Shown here: positions 1 to 7,044 of the stretch, one piece after another
How positions within the stretch are numbered: the first letter of the stretch is position 1
Layout of the letters: each line of letters begins with the position of its first letter
DNA from: an uncultured Campylobacteraceae bacterium
Lineage (GTDB): Bacteria > Campylobacterota > Campylobacteria > Campylobacterales > Arcobacteraceae
NCBI GenBank assembly: GCA_913057765.1
Contig: CAJXPH010000140.1
Span: 1-7,044, forward strand
DNA: 7,044 nucleotides
Reading direction: 5' to 3'
Made by a program: the position numbers and the translations under genes
The notes under the pieces: model-generated
Database searches by the model: none
What the model was told of the DNA's origin: nothing
The model's input: the letters and a program-made list of their open reading frames with translations, nothing else

Positions 1-49
1 ACGAGATCCTCTCTGGTCTCGTGGGCTCGGAGATGTGTATAAGAGACAG
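1..49 (+). other. Illumina Nextera P7 adapter with index (artefact)
   Basis: Not biological sequence. Bases 1-7 are the tail of the P7 flow-cell primer, 8-15 (CCTCTCTG) are an 8-base i7 index, 16-30 are the Nextera read-2 primer, and 31-49 are the 19-base Tn5 mosaic end AGATGTGTATAAGAGACAG. Genomic sequence begins at about base 50. The same block appears reverse-complemented at the right end. It should be trimmed before any annotation or submission. Confidence 0.98.
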
Positions 50-50
50 A

Positions 51-1964
51 TCCTACATAATAATATCTAGCTCTAATTTGATAATCATATGAATCATCTA
101 ATTGTTTATTACCCATATTTTCAATACCAGTTCTAACTGTTAGTGCTTTACTAAATTCTTTTGATAATTGTAGTGCAAAAGTTGAATATGCTCCTAATGT
201 TTCATAGTCTGCATCTTTTTGTTTACCTGTATATTTATATCTAAAAGTAGTTTCTACATCATAAGGAAGGACATACGTGATTTTTGAATTAATTTTGTGA
301 GTAGGCTTAAGTTTTAATTCTTTTCCTGTATCTTTATCTTCTGTTTTTAAATATGTGTAGTTAATATCAAAATCTAATCCATCAATGACATTATCTTTCG
401 AGTATTCAAGTTCTAAACCTTTTGTAACAGCTTTAGATACATTGTTATATTGTTGGATTGTAATTGGATCGGGAAATGGGCAAGGACCAAATACCCAAGT
501 TGCACAAACTGAATTTGCTTCTGTTCCTGTATTTGTAGTTTCAATTAGATCTGTAATATCATTATAGAATACAGTTGATTTAAAGCTTGTGCCATTGTTG
601 TCATATTCATAACCAAGTTCATATGAATCTGATGATTCAGGTTTTAAATTGCTATTCCCATCAAATCCATGCCCTGCATAATAGTTTCTAAATTGATATG
701 CATCTGATGATTGAGTAACGGTTGGTGCACTAAATCCATGTCCATACCCACCTTTAATTCTACTATTTTCACTCATCTTATAAACTAAATATGCTTTGGG
801 ACTTATCTCTGCTCCAAAATTTTCATGTTTGTCATATCTTGAACCAACAGTTAAAATGAAATCATCTGATAAGTCTATTTCATCTTGAATAAATACAGAT
901 TTATAACTTATATCATCACTGAAATTTCCAGCTGAACTTTCTTTCTTATCATATATCTTTTCATAACTTTCTTTTCTTAATTCTGCACCAAGTATTATAT
1001 GGTTGCTTTTTATTGAATCAATAACAATTTCTGCATTTATTACATCATCCTCAAGTTTATGGGTATAACTAAATTGTTCAGGATGACTATCAGATTTTGT
1101 TTTATAATAATTTAACTTTAGGGCAAAGTCTTCAAAGTCTTTATTATAGTTTATTGAATAATGTCTTTTCTGAATATCATAATATTTTAAATAGTCATTT
1201 GTAGACCTAACTTCATTAGAAAGTAGCGCTGTTAAGTTTATAGATTGTGTATCATCAATATTATACCATCCGTTTAACATTAAGTTTTTTACTTTCTTCC
1301 CTTCATGTTCTGTTGCATTTGTATCATCTTTTTCGTTAGTAATCTCTTCTTTTTTATTCTCTGCAAAAAGTGCAAATGATAATTTATCATTTATTTTCCC
1401 TGCTGAGGTAAAAGAAAAACTATTTTCATTCCCCCCTCTATCATGGCTTGGACTACCAGTTTCAATATCAATAGTTGATGCAATTTCATCTTTTGGTTGC
1501 TTTGTAATAATATTTACAACACCACCCAATGCTTTTGAACCATATAAAGAACTCATTGGGCCTCTTACAACTTCAATTCTTTCTATGGCATCAATAGGTA
1601 ACCAATTGTATTGAAAATCTGAATGCCCAATTTGTGCATCTGTTCCAGATACTCTTCTTCCATCAATTAGTATAAGAGAATTTTTGCTATCTAATCCTCT
1701 AACTGATATAGTTTTTCTTCCAAATATAGAACTACTATTTACTCCCGTATTTAGTCCTACAACTTCTTCTAGTATTTCTTCTATACTACTTGCATTCATT
1801 CTTTTTATATCTTTAGCTGTAATTATAGATGCTGAACCTGCAACATCTAGAACCTCTTTGTTAGATTTTGATGTTACGATTACATTATCTAATTTATCTA
1901 AACCAAAAAGTGTAGATGTAAAAATAAAACTGAATCCAACACTTATAAGAATTTTTTTATTCAT
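51..1964 (-). CDS. TonB-dependent outer-membrane receptor, haem/siderophore/cobalamin type (3' end cut by adapter)
   Basis: An outer-membrane beta-barrel transporter that takes up a large iron- or tetrapyrrole-type ligand using TonB energy. The frame is open for 638 codons from the ATG at 1964 to the adapter. AAAGGAG lies 7 bases before the ATG. Residues 1-21 form a signal peptide, followed by a TonB-box-like LDNVIVTS at 25-32. The plug domain covers about 38-155 and shows VRGL (88-91), LILIDGRRV (97-105) and the hallmark IERIEVVRGP (127-136), then SLYGSKALGGVVNIITK (139-155). The barrel follows. It contains FSAP (411-414) and NSNLKPE (from 437), the positions of the FRAP and NPNL motifs, with H432 between them; a plug histidine is H114. 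Late barrel residues read ...GIENMGNK...YDYQIRARYYYVG. That is the usual closing strand, so probably only about 5-8 residues are lost. C487 and C495 lie in a probable extracellular loop. Family membership is certain; the ligand is inferred from its neighbours and the histidines, and cobalamin or a siderophore remains possible. Confidence 0.95.
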
Positions 1965-1971
1965 AATTTTG

Positions 1972-2013
1972 CTCCTTTTATAATACTAATTTTGATAATT
2001 AATATTATATAGT
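1972..2013 (-). promoter_or_regulatory. Candidate promoter of the TonB-dependent receptor
   Basis: The 66-base gap between the chelatase stop and the receptor start is almost pure A+T. On the minus strand it carries a perfect TATAAT at 2009-2004, about 40 bases before the ATG. No TTGACA-like -35 is seen at the right spacing, because that position falls in the terminator hairpin. Campylobacterota sigma-70 promoters often lack a -35 box and rely on upstream T-rich stretches, which the terminator T-run could supply. A terminator just upstream makes a separate promoter plausible. In DNA this AT-rich a TATAAT can arise by chance, so confidence is modest. Confidence 0.4.
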
Positions 2014-2043
2014 GTTTAAAAAAAAGAGGGCTAAGCCTCTTTT
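2014..2043 (-). terminator. Rho-independent terminator after the CobN-like gene
   Basis: On the minus strand an 8-base perfect stem pairs AAAAGAGG (2043-2036) with CCTCTTTT (2029-2022), with a 6-base loop CTTAGC (2035-2030). The 3' arm runs into a continuous T tract ending at 2018. The chelatase stop codon TAG (2033-2031) lies inside the loop, so the last coding bases form the 5' arm. It should end much of the transcript from the upstream genes before the receptor. The stem has only three or four G-C pairs, so some read-through is likely. Confidence 0.8.
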
Positions 2044-5000
2044 CTCAACTCATATCCAATACCAAATACTAATAACAGTGCGAAAAATGCTATTATAATT
2101 TTATTTGTATGGTCTTCTTTTACAAGCTTGTTTTTTACTTTTTCTAGTTTTTGTCCTTTTATCTGTGGTTTTTGTTTAATTGATTTTTTTACAACTTCAC
2201 TTTGATTTGTATTTTTTGCAATTTTTCTTAAGTTCGCTAAACCGAAGCCTAATGATGCTTTTTCTTTAAACTCTTTAAAGTCTAAATTGTATGATCTTAC
2301 TTTGAATTTGTTTTCTAATTCTTTATAAACTTCAAGTAATTTTTTTATAGTTTTCTCATCTGCATTCCAATAACCTTTTCTATATGCTTCGGTCATCTTT
2401 TCAACCATTTGTGCTAATGAATCAGGATTATTATCAGTAAACCATTTTTTTAAATCTAAATTGTATTTATCATCGATATATACTTCAACAAATTCATCCC
2501 ATTGGTCATCTCTAACTACACTTGGATCAACTACTTGCCAACCCCAAAAGTTTTTAACCACATCTAAAACTCCAGTGGTTCCAGAATAACCTTCTTCTTT
2601 CATAGCTTTTATCCATTTTGGGTGAAAATACCTACTTCTTAGTTCTTGACTCATGAACTCAGCTGTACTTTGAAGCTTGGCATTATTTGGGTCTCTTAGA
2701 TTAGAAATATATGTTTTAGGATTAACTCCATCAAGTTTTCTAATTGCTAATGATATTGCTCCAAAATATCCATATGGATCATCTGATGTTAATAGTCCAT
2801 ATAAATTTGATGTTCTTGAGAATATTACACTTTGAGTACCAGATAAATTTTTTGCATATAAATCAACTTGAGGTAGTTTTTCATTCCAATATTTAGTATC
2901 ACTACCAAAATAGTATCCTCTTGTTTCAAAGTAGTTATCTGTTAATCTTTTTTCATCATCCCATTTATCTGTATCATCTATTGCACCTATTCCAGAACCA
3001 TATGAACCTGTTTTATTTGAAAATATTCTAACTGTAGATAATCTTTGAACTACATCATCTTCCAAGTTTTGTTTTTTCAATTGTTCTTTAATTTTTAAAG
3101 TATTTATTCTTAGATGATTATTTTCTTCTTTTAATTGGGCAACTTTTTCTACAGCTTTTGCTAAAACTAGCATTGCTTGTGGAAATGTATCTCTATATAA
3201 TCCCGTAACAGAAATTACTGTATCAACTCTAGGACGTTTAAGTTCACTATATGGAATAATCTCTACATCTTCAATTGTTCCTTTATTAACATTCCCCGAA
3301 TGTCTTAACATCTTTTTTGCTTTTTGGAACCATGTATTAGGAGTTAAACCTAAAAAGAATTCAATACGACCAATAGTTACAGCTTTTGATAAAAAAGAAC
3401 CAATATCTTCACCTACATAAGATTGTAAAAATTGTTTAACAATATTTTGGATAAATTTATTTGAAATTCCAGTTTCATTCCAAATTGGTTTTACTCCCAT
3501 AGCATATAAAATTTGAGATTCTAATACTCCATAATGCCTCATAGTTTCAAGTGACCAAAGATTAAATGTCAATTTTGTAGGATATTTTCCATTTTCTTTA
3601 TAATAATTCTCAATAAAATCTTTCATGAGCTTTTTCCCTGTCTCATAAGCAGCTTTCGTGGGAATTTTTGTAGGGTCAAATCCATACATATTTTTACCAG
3701 TTGGTACTGATTGTGGATTTCTTATAGGATCTCCTCCTATTCCTGTTTCTATGAACTCTCCATTTAATGCTCTTAATAAACTTTTTGTTTCTTCATTTGT
3801 CTTAAAATTGTTTATATATTTTTTTGCTAGTGCAACATATGGAAAGAGTTCTTTGTTTTCTAAATCTTTAGTTTCTAAATTGTTTATTGCATATTTTTCG
3901 ACAAAGTTATATGCATTTGATTTTTTTATTTCTGTATAGTCTTTCGAAAAATATAGCTGGCCATCTGCTTGTTTTAAAAATTCTTTGCCAAGCATTTGCA
4001 TTACAGTTGTGATTAAATATTCTTGTTTTGGAACGGTTCCAAAGGTGTGCATACCAAGAGGTTGTGCTGAACCACTCATTCCTAAAATATAGTCTTCTAT
4101 TTTTGAAAGATATTCATCAAAACTGTTTTCTATATCACTTGTTGAATATTCTATATCTTTGTGCATATTTAATTTTAAAGATAAATCAGTGATTTGTTGT
4201 TTTAATTTAGTTTTGAGCATACCATCATCAACACTTTTATATTGATTGATATAATCCATAATTTCACCAATTTCTTTATATGTACCACTTATTCCAAATG
4301 GAGGTGTTTGATGTGAAATTAAAGTACCTCTTCCTCTTCTTTTTACTTGCATAGCTTCAGCAACATTATTTGTTATATAAGGGTAAATCACAACTAAATC
4401 ACCTAATGGAAGTAGGGCTGAGTCATTTATAGAGAGACCTCTTTCTTTCCCTGGCATCCATTCTTGAGTACCATGTGTTCCTAAGTGAATTAAAGCATCT
4501 ACTTCATTCTTTTCTTTTATATAAAGGTAAGATGCTAAATATGAATGATTTACCGGTACTTTTTGATTGTGCCACAATGAAGTATCATCATCTTTCAGTT
4601 TTTTTAATTTTAAACCTAATTTATCAACTCTTTCACCTCTTCTAGGTTGTGGCATAATAATTATATTCCCTAATTGGATTCTAGGAATTAGAAAGTATTT
4701 TTTACCATTAACTCGTGTAATCATCTTCGAATATCTTGGACTTTTCCAAGCTTTATTAATGATTTTCTGTGTTTCTAAAGGTAAACTTCTAAAGTACTCA
4801 ATATATTTATCATATGGATATAAATCTGCTACATTATCTTTTAACATTTGTTTATCATGACCTTTTTCATAATAAGCTTTAAGTGACTTTGTAGCTTCAG
4901 TTTCAAACCATTTTGAATCTTTTAACTCTGTACTATAACCTTTTTCTCTCATGTTTTTTAACAATAGCTCTAATGATTCAGGAGTATTTAGAAAAGATGC

Positions 5001-6158
5001 TCCCATATTATTTATACCCGGAGGATAGTTATAATACATCACTGCAACTTTTTTATCTTTATTTCTTTTTTGTTTTAGATTTGAAATATTTATAGCTTTA
5101 TTTGCTAAAGAATGTAGTTGATTTAAAATAGGAAGAAGTTTTTTTGTTTTCTTATCTTGTGCTGCAACTATTAATCCATCTGAATATCCAAGAGTTTCTG
5201 GGATGATAAATGTCATTGCAATCATAGGAAAATTCACTCCTACATGATCTTTTTTCCATTCATCAATATTCCCATCTCCATAATAAAGAGCATGTAAAAT
5301 TGGAACATTTAATTTTTTGTAGTCATCTTTTAAAGTTTCATGATCAATAATCATGATTTGAAAATTTACTACAACATCCACAATAGTTTTGTTTTTATAT
5401 GTTAAAAATTTTTTTCCTACAAAGTCTTTTCCTGTAATATTTGTAAAATATGGGATAGTATTAAAACCTTTATTTTCTAAATATGAAATTAACTCATTTA
5501 TGTGTTCTAGTGCATTTGAAGCTAAAGAACCTCTATGAAGCCCAATGGCGATCAGTGGTTTTTTTGGTTTTTCTAAGTCTATATTAAAAAACTTTGCATA
5601 TTCTTCTATAGATGAAAAAACAATTTTTGGATTCTTTGGATGATATATACCTTCTTCGGGGATAGTTATTGCAGAGGCATATTTATCATTACTTCTTTTA
5701 AAAATTTTATTATTTATAAAAATAGAAAAGTTTTTAAAGTTTTCGACTCCACCGTTGTACCAATACTCATTTAATGCAATATTATCCTCTATTGATATGT
5801 TTTTTCTATATGGATTTTCAGCTTTTAGTGAAATCGGTATTACTACAGTATTGGCTTTTAAAGAATTCAATGCACCAGAATATTTTTCTAGTAAACTATT
5901 GATTCCTCTAGAACCTGCTAGAGAATCAAACATTATTATTTTATATTTGCTAAACTCAGCTAGTACTTCATCTTTTTTGATTTCATTTTCAAATTTAAAA
6001 TCAATTGACAATTGATTCTTTTTTGCGACATTTATTAATTCATTTACTTTCGATTCTTGCGGCACTTTCCCCATACTTGCACTAAATATAAGCATATCAG
6101 TTTTTGCAAATATATTTATATAGAAGAGAAGAGATATAACAATAAATATTTTTTTCAT
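2031..6158 (-). CDS. cobN: CobN/HmuS-type large chelatase subunit, exported and membrane-anchored
   Basis: A 1375-residue member of the CobN/BchH/ChlH family, the large porphyrin-binding subunits of metal chelatases. Family signatures in order: HLGTHGTQEWMPGK (558-571), QPLGMHTFG (699-707), GGDPIRNPQSVPTGKNMYGF (808-827) followed by DPTKIPTKAA, LWSLETMRHYG (867-877), RPRVDTVISVTGLYRDTFP (975-993), SNKTGSYGSG (1047-1056) and SGTTGVLDVVKNFWGWQVV (1192-1210). Two features differ from cytoplasmic cobaltochelatase CobN. Residues 1-18 are a signal peptide (MKKIFIVISLLFYINIFA, likely cut before K19), and the C-terminus has a lysine-rich linker (about 1310-1350) and one membrane helix (about 1354-1369). 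The catalytic body is therefore predicted to be periplasmic. It starts 27 bases after the DUF2149 gene, with AAGGA 10 bases before the ATG. No CobS/CobT or ChlI/ChlD partner is present. With the receptor and ExbB-like genes this resembles HmuS of Bacteroidota haem-uptake operons, so removal of metal from haem is as likely as cobalt insertion. Family call is firm; reaction and substrate are inferred. Confidence 0.93.
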   Translation of the reverse strand: MKKIFIVISLLFYINIFAKTDMLIFSASMGKVPQESKVNELINVAKKNQLSIDFKFENEIKKDEVLAEFSKYKIIMFDSLAGSRGINSLLEKYSGALNSLKANTVVIPISLKAENPYRKNISIEDNIALNEYWYNGGVENFKNFSIFINNKIFKRSNDKYASAITIPEEGIYHPKNPKIVFSSIEEYAKFFNIDLEKPKKPLIAIGLHRGSLASNALEHINELISYLENKGFNTIPYFTNITGKDFVGKKFLTYKNKTIVDVVVNFQIMIIDHETLKDDYKKLNVPILHALYYGDGNIDEWKKDHVGVNFPMIAMTFIIPETLGYSDGLIVAAQDKKTKKLLPILNQLHSLANKAINISNLKQKRNKDKKVAVMYYNYPPGINNMGASFLNTPESLELLLKNMREKGYSTELKDSKWFETEATKSLKAYYEKGHDKQMLKDNVADLYPYDKYIEYFRSLPLETQKIINKAWKSPRYSKMITRVNGKKYFLIPRIQLGNIIIMPQPRRGERVDKLGLKLKKLKDDDTSLWHNQKVPVNHSYLASYLYIKEKNEVDALIHLGTHGTQEWMPGKERGLSINDSALLPLGDLVVIYPYITNNVAEAMQVKRRGRGTLISHQTPPFGISGTYKEIGEIMDYINQYKSVDDGMLKTKLKQQITDLSLKLNMHKDIEYSTSDIENSFDEYLSKIEDYILGMSGSAQPLGMHTFGTVPKQEYLITTVMQMLGKEFLKQADGQLYFSKDYTEIKKSNAYNFVEKYAINNLETKDLENKELFPYVALAKKYINNFKTNEETKSLLRALNGEFIETGIGGDPIRNPQSVPTGKNMYGFDPTKIPTKAAYETGKKLMKDFIENYYKENGKYPTKLTFNLWSLETMRHYGVLESQILYAMGVKPIWNETGISNKFIQNIVKQFLQSYVGEDIGSFLSKAVTIGRIEFFLGLTPNTWFQKAKKMLRHSGNVNKGTIEDVEIIPYSELKRPRVDTVISVTGLYRDTFPQAMLVLAKAVEKVAQLKEENNHLRINTLKIKEQLKKQNLEDDVVQRLSTVRIFSNKTGSYGSGIGAIDDTDKWDDEKRLTDNYFETRGYYFGSDTKYWNEKLPQVDLYAKNLSGTQSVIFSRTSNLYGLLTSDDPYGYFGAISLAIRKLDGVNPKTYISNLRDPNNAKLQSTAEFMSQELRSRYFHPKWIKAMKEEGYSGTTGVLDVVKNFWGWQVVDPSVVRDDQWDEFVEVYIDDKYNLDLKKWFTDNNPDSLAQMVEKMTEAYRKGYWNADEKTIKKLLEVYKELENKFKVRSYNLDFKEFKEKASLGFGLANLRKIAKNTNQSEVVKKSIKQKPQIKGQKLEKVKNKLVKEDHTNKIIIAFFALLLVFGIGYELRKEA

Positions 6159-6185
6159 TTAAAAAATTTCCTTTTTCATTTAATT

Positions 6186-6491
6186 TTATTCAGGGATATA
6201 AACCATGCTTCCATTTTTTAGTTTATACGCTACTCCTGCTTTTGTCCCTTCGCCTTTTCCAATTTTGCCTTCAGATTTATATTTTTCAATCTTTTTACCC
6301 TTTTTTATTATTACTTCCATGTTTTTTTTTCCTGGATTTTTTATTACAGTAACATCATTTGAAGAGAAAGGATTTAATGGATTCTGTGCAATTGTTATTA
6401 ATAAGGCAGCAATAATAACAAGGAATACATCAATTAGATTTACAGCAGATAAAATGGGATTTAATGATTCATCATCATGAAGTAATTTCAT
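6186..6491 (-). CDS. DUF2149 family small membrane protein, ExbD-like topology
   Basis: A 101-residue protein matching, from memory, the DUF2149 family found beside CobN-like and MotA/TolQ/ExbB genes. A short N-terminus (MKLLHDDESLNPILSA) leads into one membrane helix (about 15-35). The helix starts NLIDVFLVIIAALL, with an aspartate (D21) near its beginning, much like the LIDV motif of ExbD/TolR that holds the proton-carrying aspartate. A domain of about 60 residues follows, probably periplasmic, ending in a glycine-rich stretch (GKIGKGEGTKAGVAY, 75-89) and GSMVYIPE at the C-terminus. The start is supported by AAGGT five bases before the ATG and by a 17-base overlap with the upstream ExbB-like gene, which suggests translational coupling and a paired complex. 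Likely role: stator/plug partner of the ExbB-like channel. The function is inferred; the family itself has no established role that I know of. Confidence 0.85.
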   Translation of the reverse strand: MKLLHDDESLNPILSAVNLIDVFLVIIAALLITIAQNPLNPFSSNDVTVIKNPGKKNMEVIIKKGKKIEKYKSEGKIGKGEGTKAGVAYKLKNGSMVYIPE

Positions 6492-6993
6492 TTTTTACCT
6501 TATTTAATTCAAGAATATCTTTAATCTCATGTGCATACCATCCTCTTCTTACTGTTGTTATCCAATAAGTAATAGAAGCAGTGATAAGTGCAAATATAAC
6601 AGCAGCAAATGCAATTATTAGATTTTCACTAATACCTTGAATATTCCCATCTGAAAGCGCTTTTAATGCAGGCCCCATAGGAATCATTGTTGCAACTAAA
6701 CCTAACATAGGAGTGATTCTTGTCACAATTGATGAAGTTTGTAGTTTTTTGTGTGCAAATACTTCTAAGTCTTCACAACTACTAAAGCCTTTTTTTATAA
6801 GATAATTAACTATTGGATAACCAGTGATTTTATTTTTTATTTCAGTATTTATAAAAGTTTCATAGTTTTTAAAAGTACTTTTTCTTTTATAATATTGACC
6901 TAAAAAAACACCTGTTTCAAAGATGGAATACATAAATAAAACTATAATCAATAGTAAAACAGGTACAAGAAAGGTGTTTGAAACCTCATACAT
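6475..6993 (-). CDS. MotA/TolQ/ExbB proton channel family protein (5' end at adapter)
   Basis: An inner-membrane proton-channel subunit. Taken from the ATG at 6993, the protein has 172 residues. It has a first membrane helix (about 8-30), a cytoplasmic segment (about 35-88) and two further helices (about 92-113 and 122-147). The family core reads TRITPMLGLVATMIPMGPAL (91-110), then ISENLIIAFAAVIFALI (121-137), ending in TTVRRGWY. These match the TolQ/ExbB domain with its TPMLGL-type motif. An open frame continues upstream to 7023, but those ten codons (MGSEMCIRDR) are translated adapter and must be removed. The real start could be M at 6993 or a few codons further upstream in lost sequence; no ribosome binding site can be seen because the insert ends at 6994. 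It overlaps the DUF2149 gene by 17 bases. The pair probably forms a proton-driven motor serving the chelatase or the receptor. Confidence 0.9.
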   Translation of the reverse strand: MYEVSNTFLVPVLLLIIVLFMYSIFETGVFLGQYYKRKSTFKNYETFINTEIKNKITGYPIVNYLIKKGFSSCEDLEVFAHKKLQTSSIVTRITPMLGLVATMIPMGPALKALSDGNIQGISENLIIAFAAVIFALITASITYWITTVRRGWYAHEIKDILELNKVKNEITS

Positions 6994-6994
6994 T

Positions 6995-7044
6995 CTGTCT
7001 CTTATACACATCTCCGAGCCCACGAGACCAGAGAGGATCTCGTA
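6995..7044 (-). other. Illumina Nextera P7 adapter with index (artefact)
   Basis: Reverse complement of the left-end block. CTGTCTCTTATACACATCT (6995-7013) is the Tn5 mosaic end, 7014-7028 is the Nextera read-2 primer complement, 7029-7036 (CAGAGAGG) is the i7 index, and 7037-7044 begins the P7 flow-cell sequence. It is sequencing read-through carried into the assembly, not genomic DNA. Confidence 0.98.

Noticed and set aside
51..1964. Calling the receptor BtuB because it neighbours a CobN-like gene
   Set aside because: The chelatase is predicted to be exported and no cobalamin gene or riboswitch is present, so the neighbourhood does not support a vitamin B12 receptor over a haem receptor.
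1684..1983. Plus-strand open frame of 99 codons with several hydrophobic stretches
   Set aside because: It lies antisense to the receptor's signal peptide and plug domain, has no ribosome binding site, and its hydrophobicity is a by-product of A/T-rich antisense reading.
1965..2030. Possible cobalamin riboswitch ahead of the receptor
   Set aside because: Only 66 bases separate the genes, mostly A+T and partly terminator. A cobalamin riboswitch needs far more sequence and a B12-box, which is not seen.
3658..5095. Several plus-strand open frames of 60-97 codons opposite the chelatase gene
   Set aside because: All are antisense to an intact, well-conserved CobN-like gene and show no recognisable family or start signal.
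6205..6480. Plus-strand open frame of 91 codons that looks membrane-like
   Set aside because: It is antisense to nearly the whole DUF2149 gene, which has a family match, ribosome binding site and operon context. The phenylalanine/serine-rich translation is typical of a shadow frame.
1..7044. Transposon or linear element with terminal inverted repeats
   Set aside because: The repeats are sequencing adapters, and there is no transposase, integrase or replication gene inside.

Overview
The window is one assembled fragment, not a finished genomic locus. Bases 1-49 and 6995-7044 are Illumina Nextera P7 adapter in opposite orientations, each carrying the same 8-base index. The real insert is about 50-6994. 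It is strongly AT-rich, with AGA/ATA-heavy coding and clear AAGGA-type ribosome binding sites. It encodes an outer-membrane TonB-dependent receptor, so the host is a Gram-negative. The style of the proteins fits Campylobacterota, most likely an Arcobacter-like member; that assignment is inference from protein and codon style only.

All genes lie on the minus strand and fill the insert, so transcription runs from right to left. In transcription order they are: (1) an ExbB/TolQ/MotA-type proton-channel protein (6993-6475), whose upstream end abuts the adapter; (2) a small one-helix membrane protein of the DUF2149 type (6491-6186), overlapping gene 1 by 17 bases and carrying an ExbD-like helix; (3) a 1375-residue CobN/HmuS-type large chelatase subunit (6158-2031) that unusually has an export signal at the N-terminus and a membrane anchor at the C-terminus; (4) a TonB-dependent receptor (1964-51) that runs into the left adapter, probably only a few residues before its natural end. 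A rho-independent terminator sits at the end of gene 3. The 66-base gap after it holds a possible promoter for the receptor. No stretch over 300 bases lacks a gene.

Read together, the four genes look like a tetrapyrrole (probably haem) acquisition module of the Hmu type. The receptor would bring a porphyrin-like ligand across the outer membrane. The exported, membrane-tethered CobN-like protein would act on it in the periplasm, either inserting or removing the metal. The ExbB-like/DUF2149 pair would couple the proton gradient to one of these steps. The most interesting idea is that this pair replaces the ATP-driven CobS/CobT (or ChlI/ChlD) motor, which could not work in the ATP-free periplasm. 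The receptor has histidines in the plug and between its FRAP-like and NPNL-like motifs, as haem receptors do. Substrate identity (haem, cobalamin precursor or other) is not proven by the sequence.
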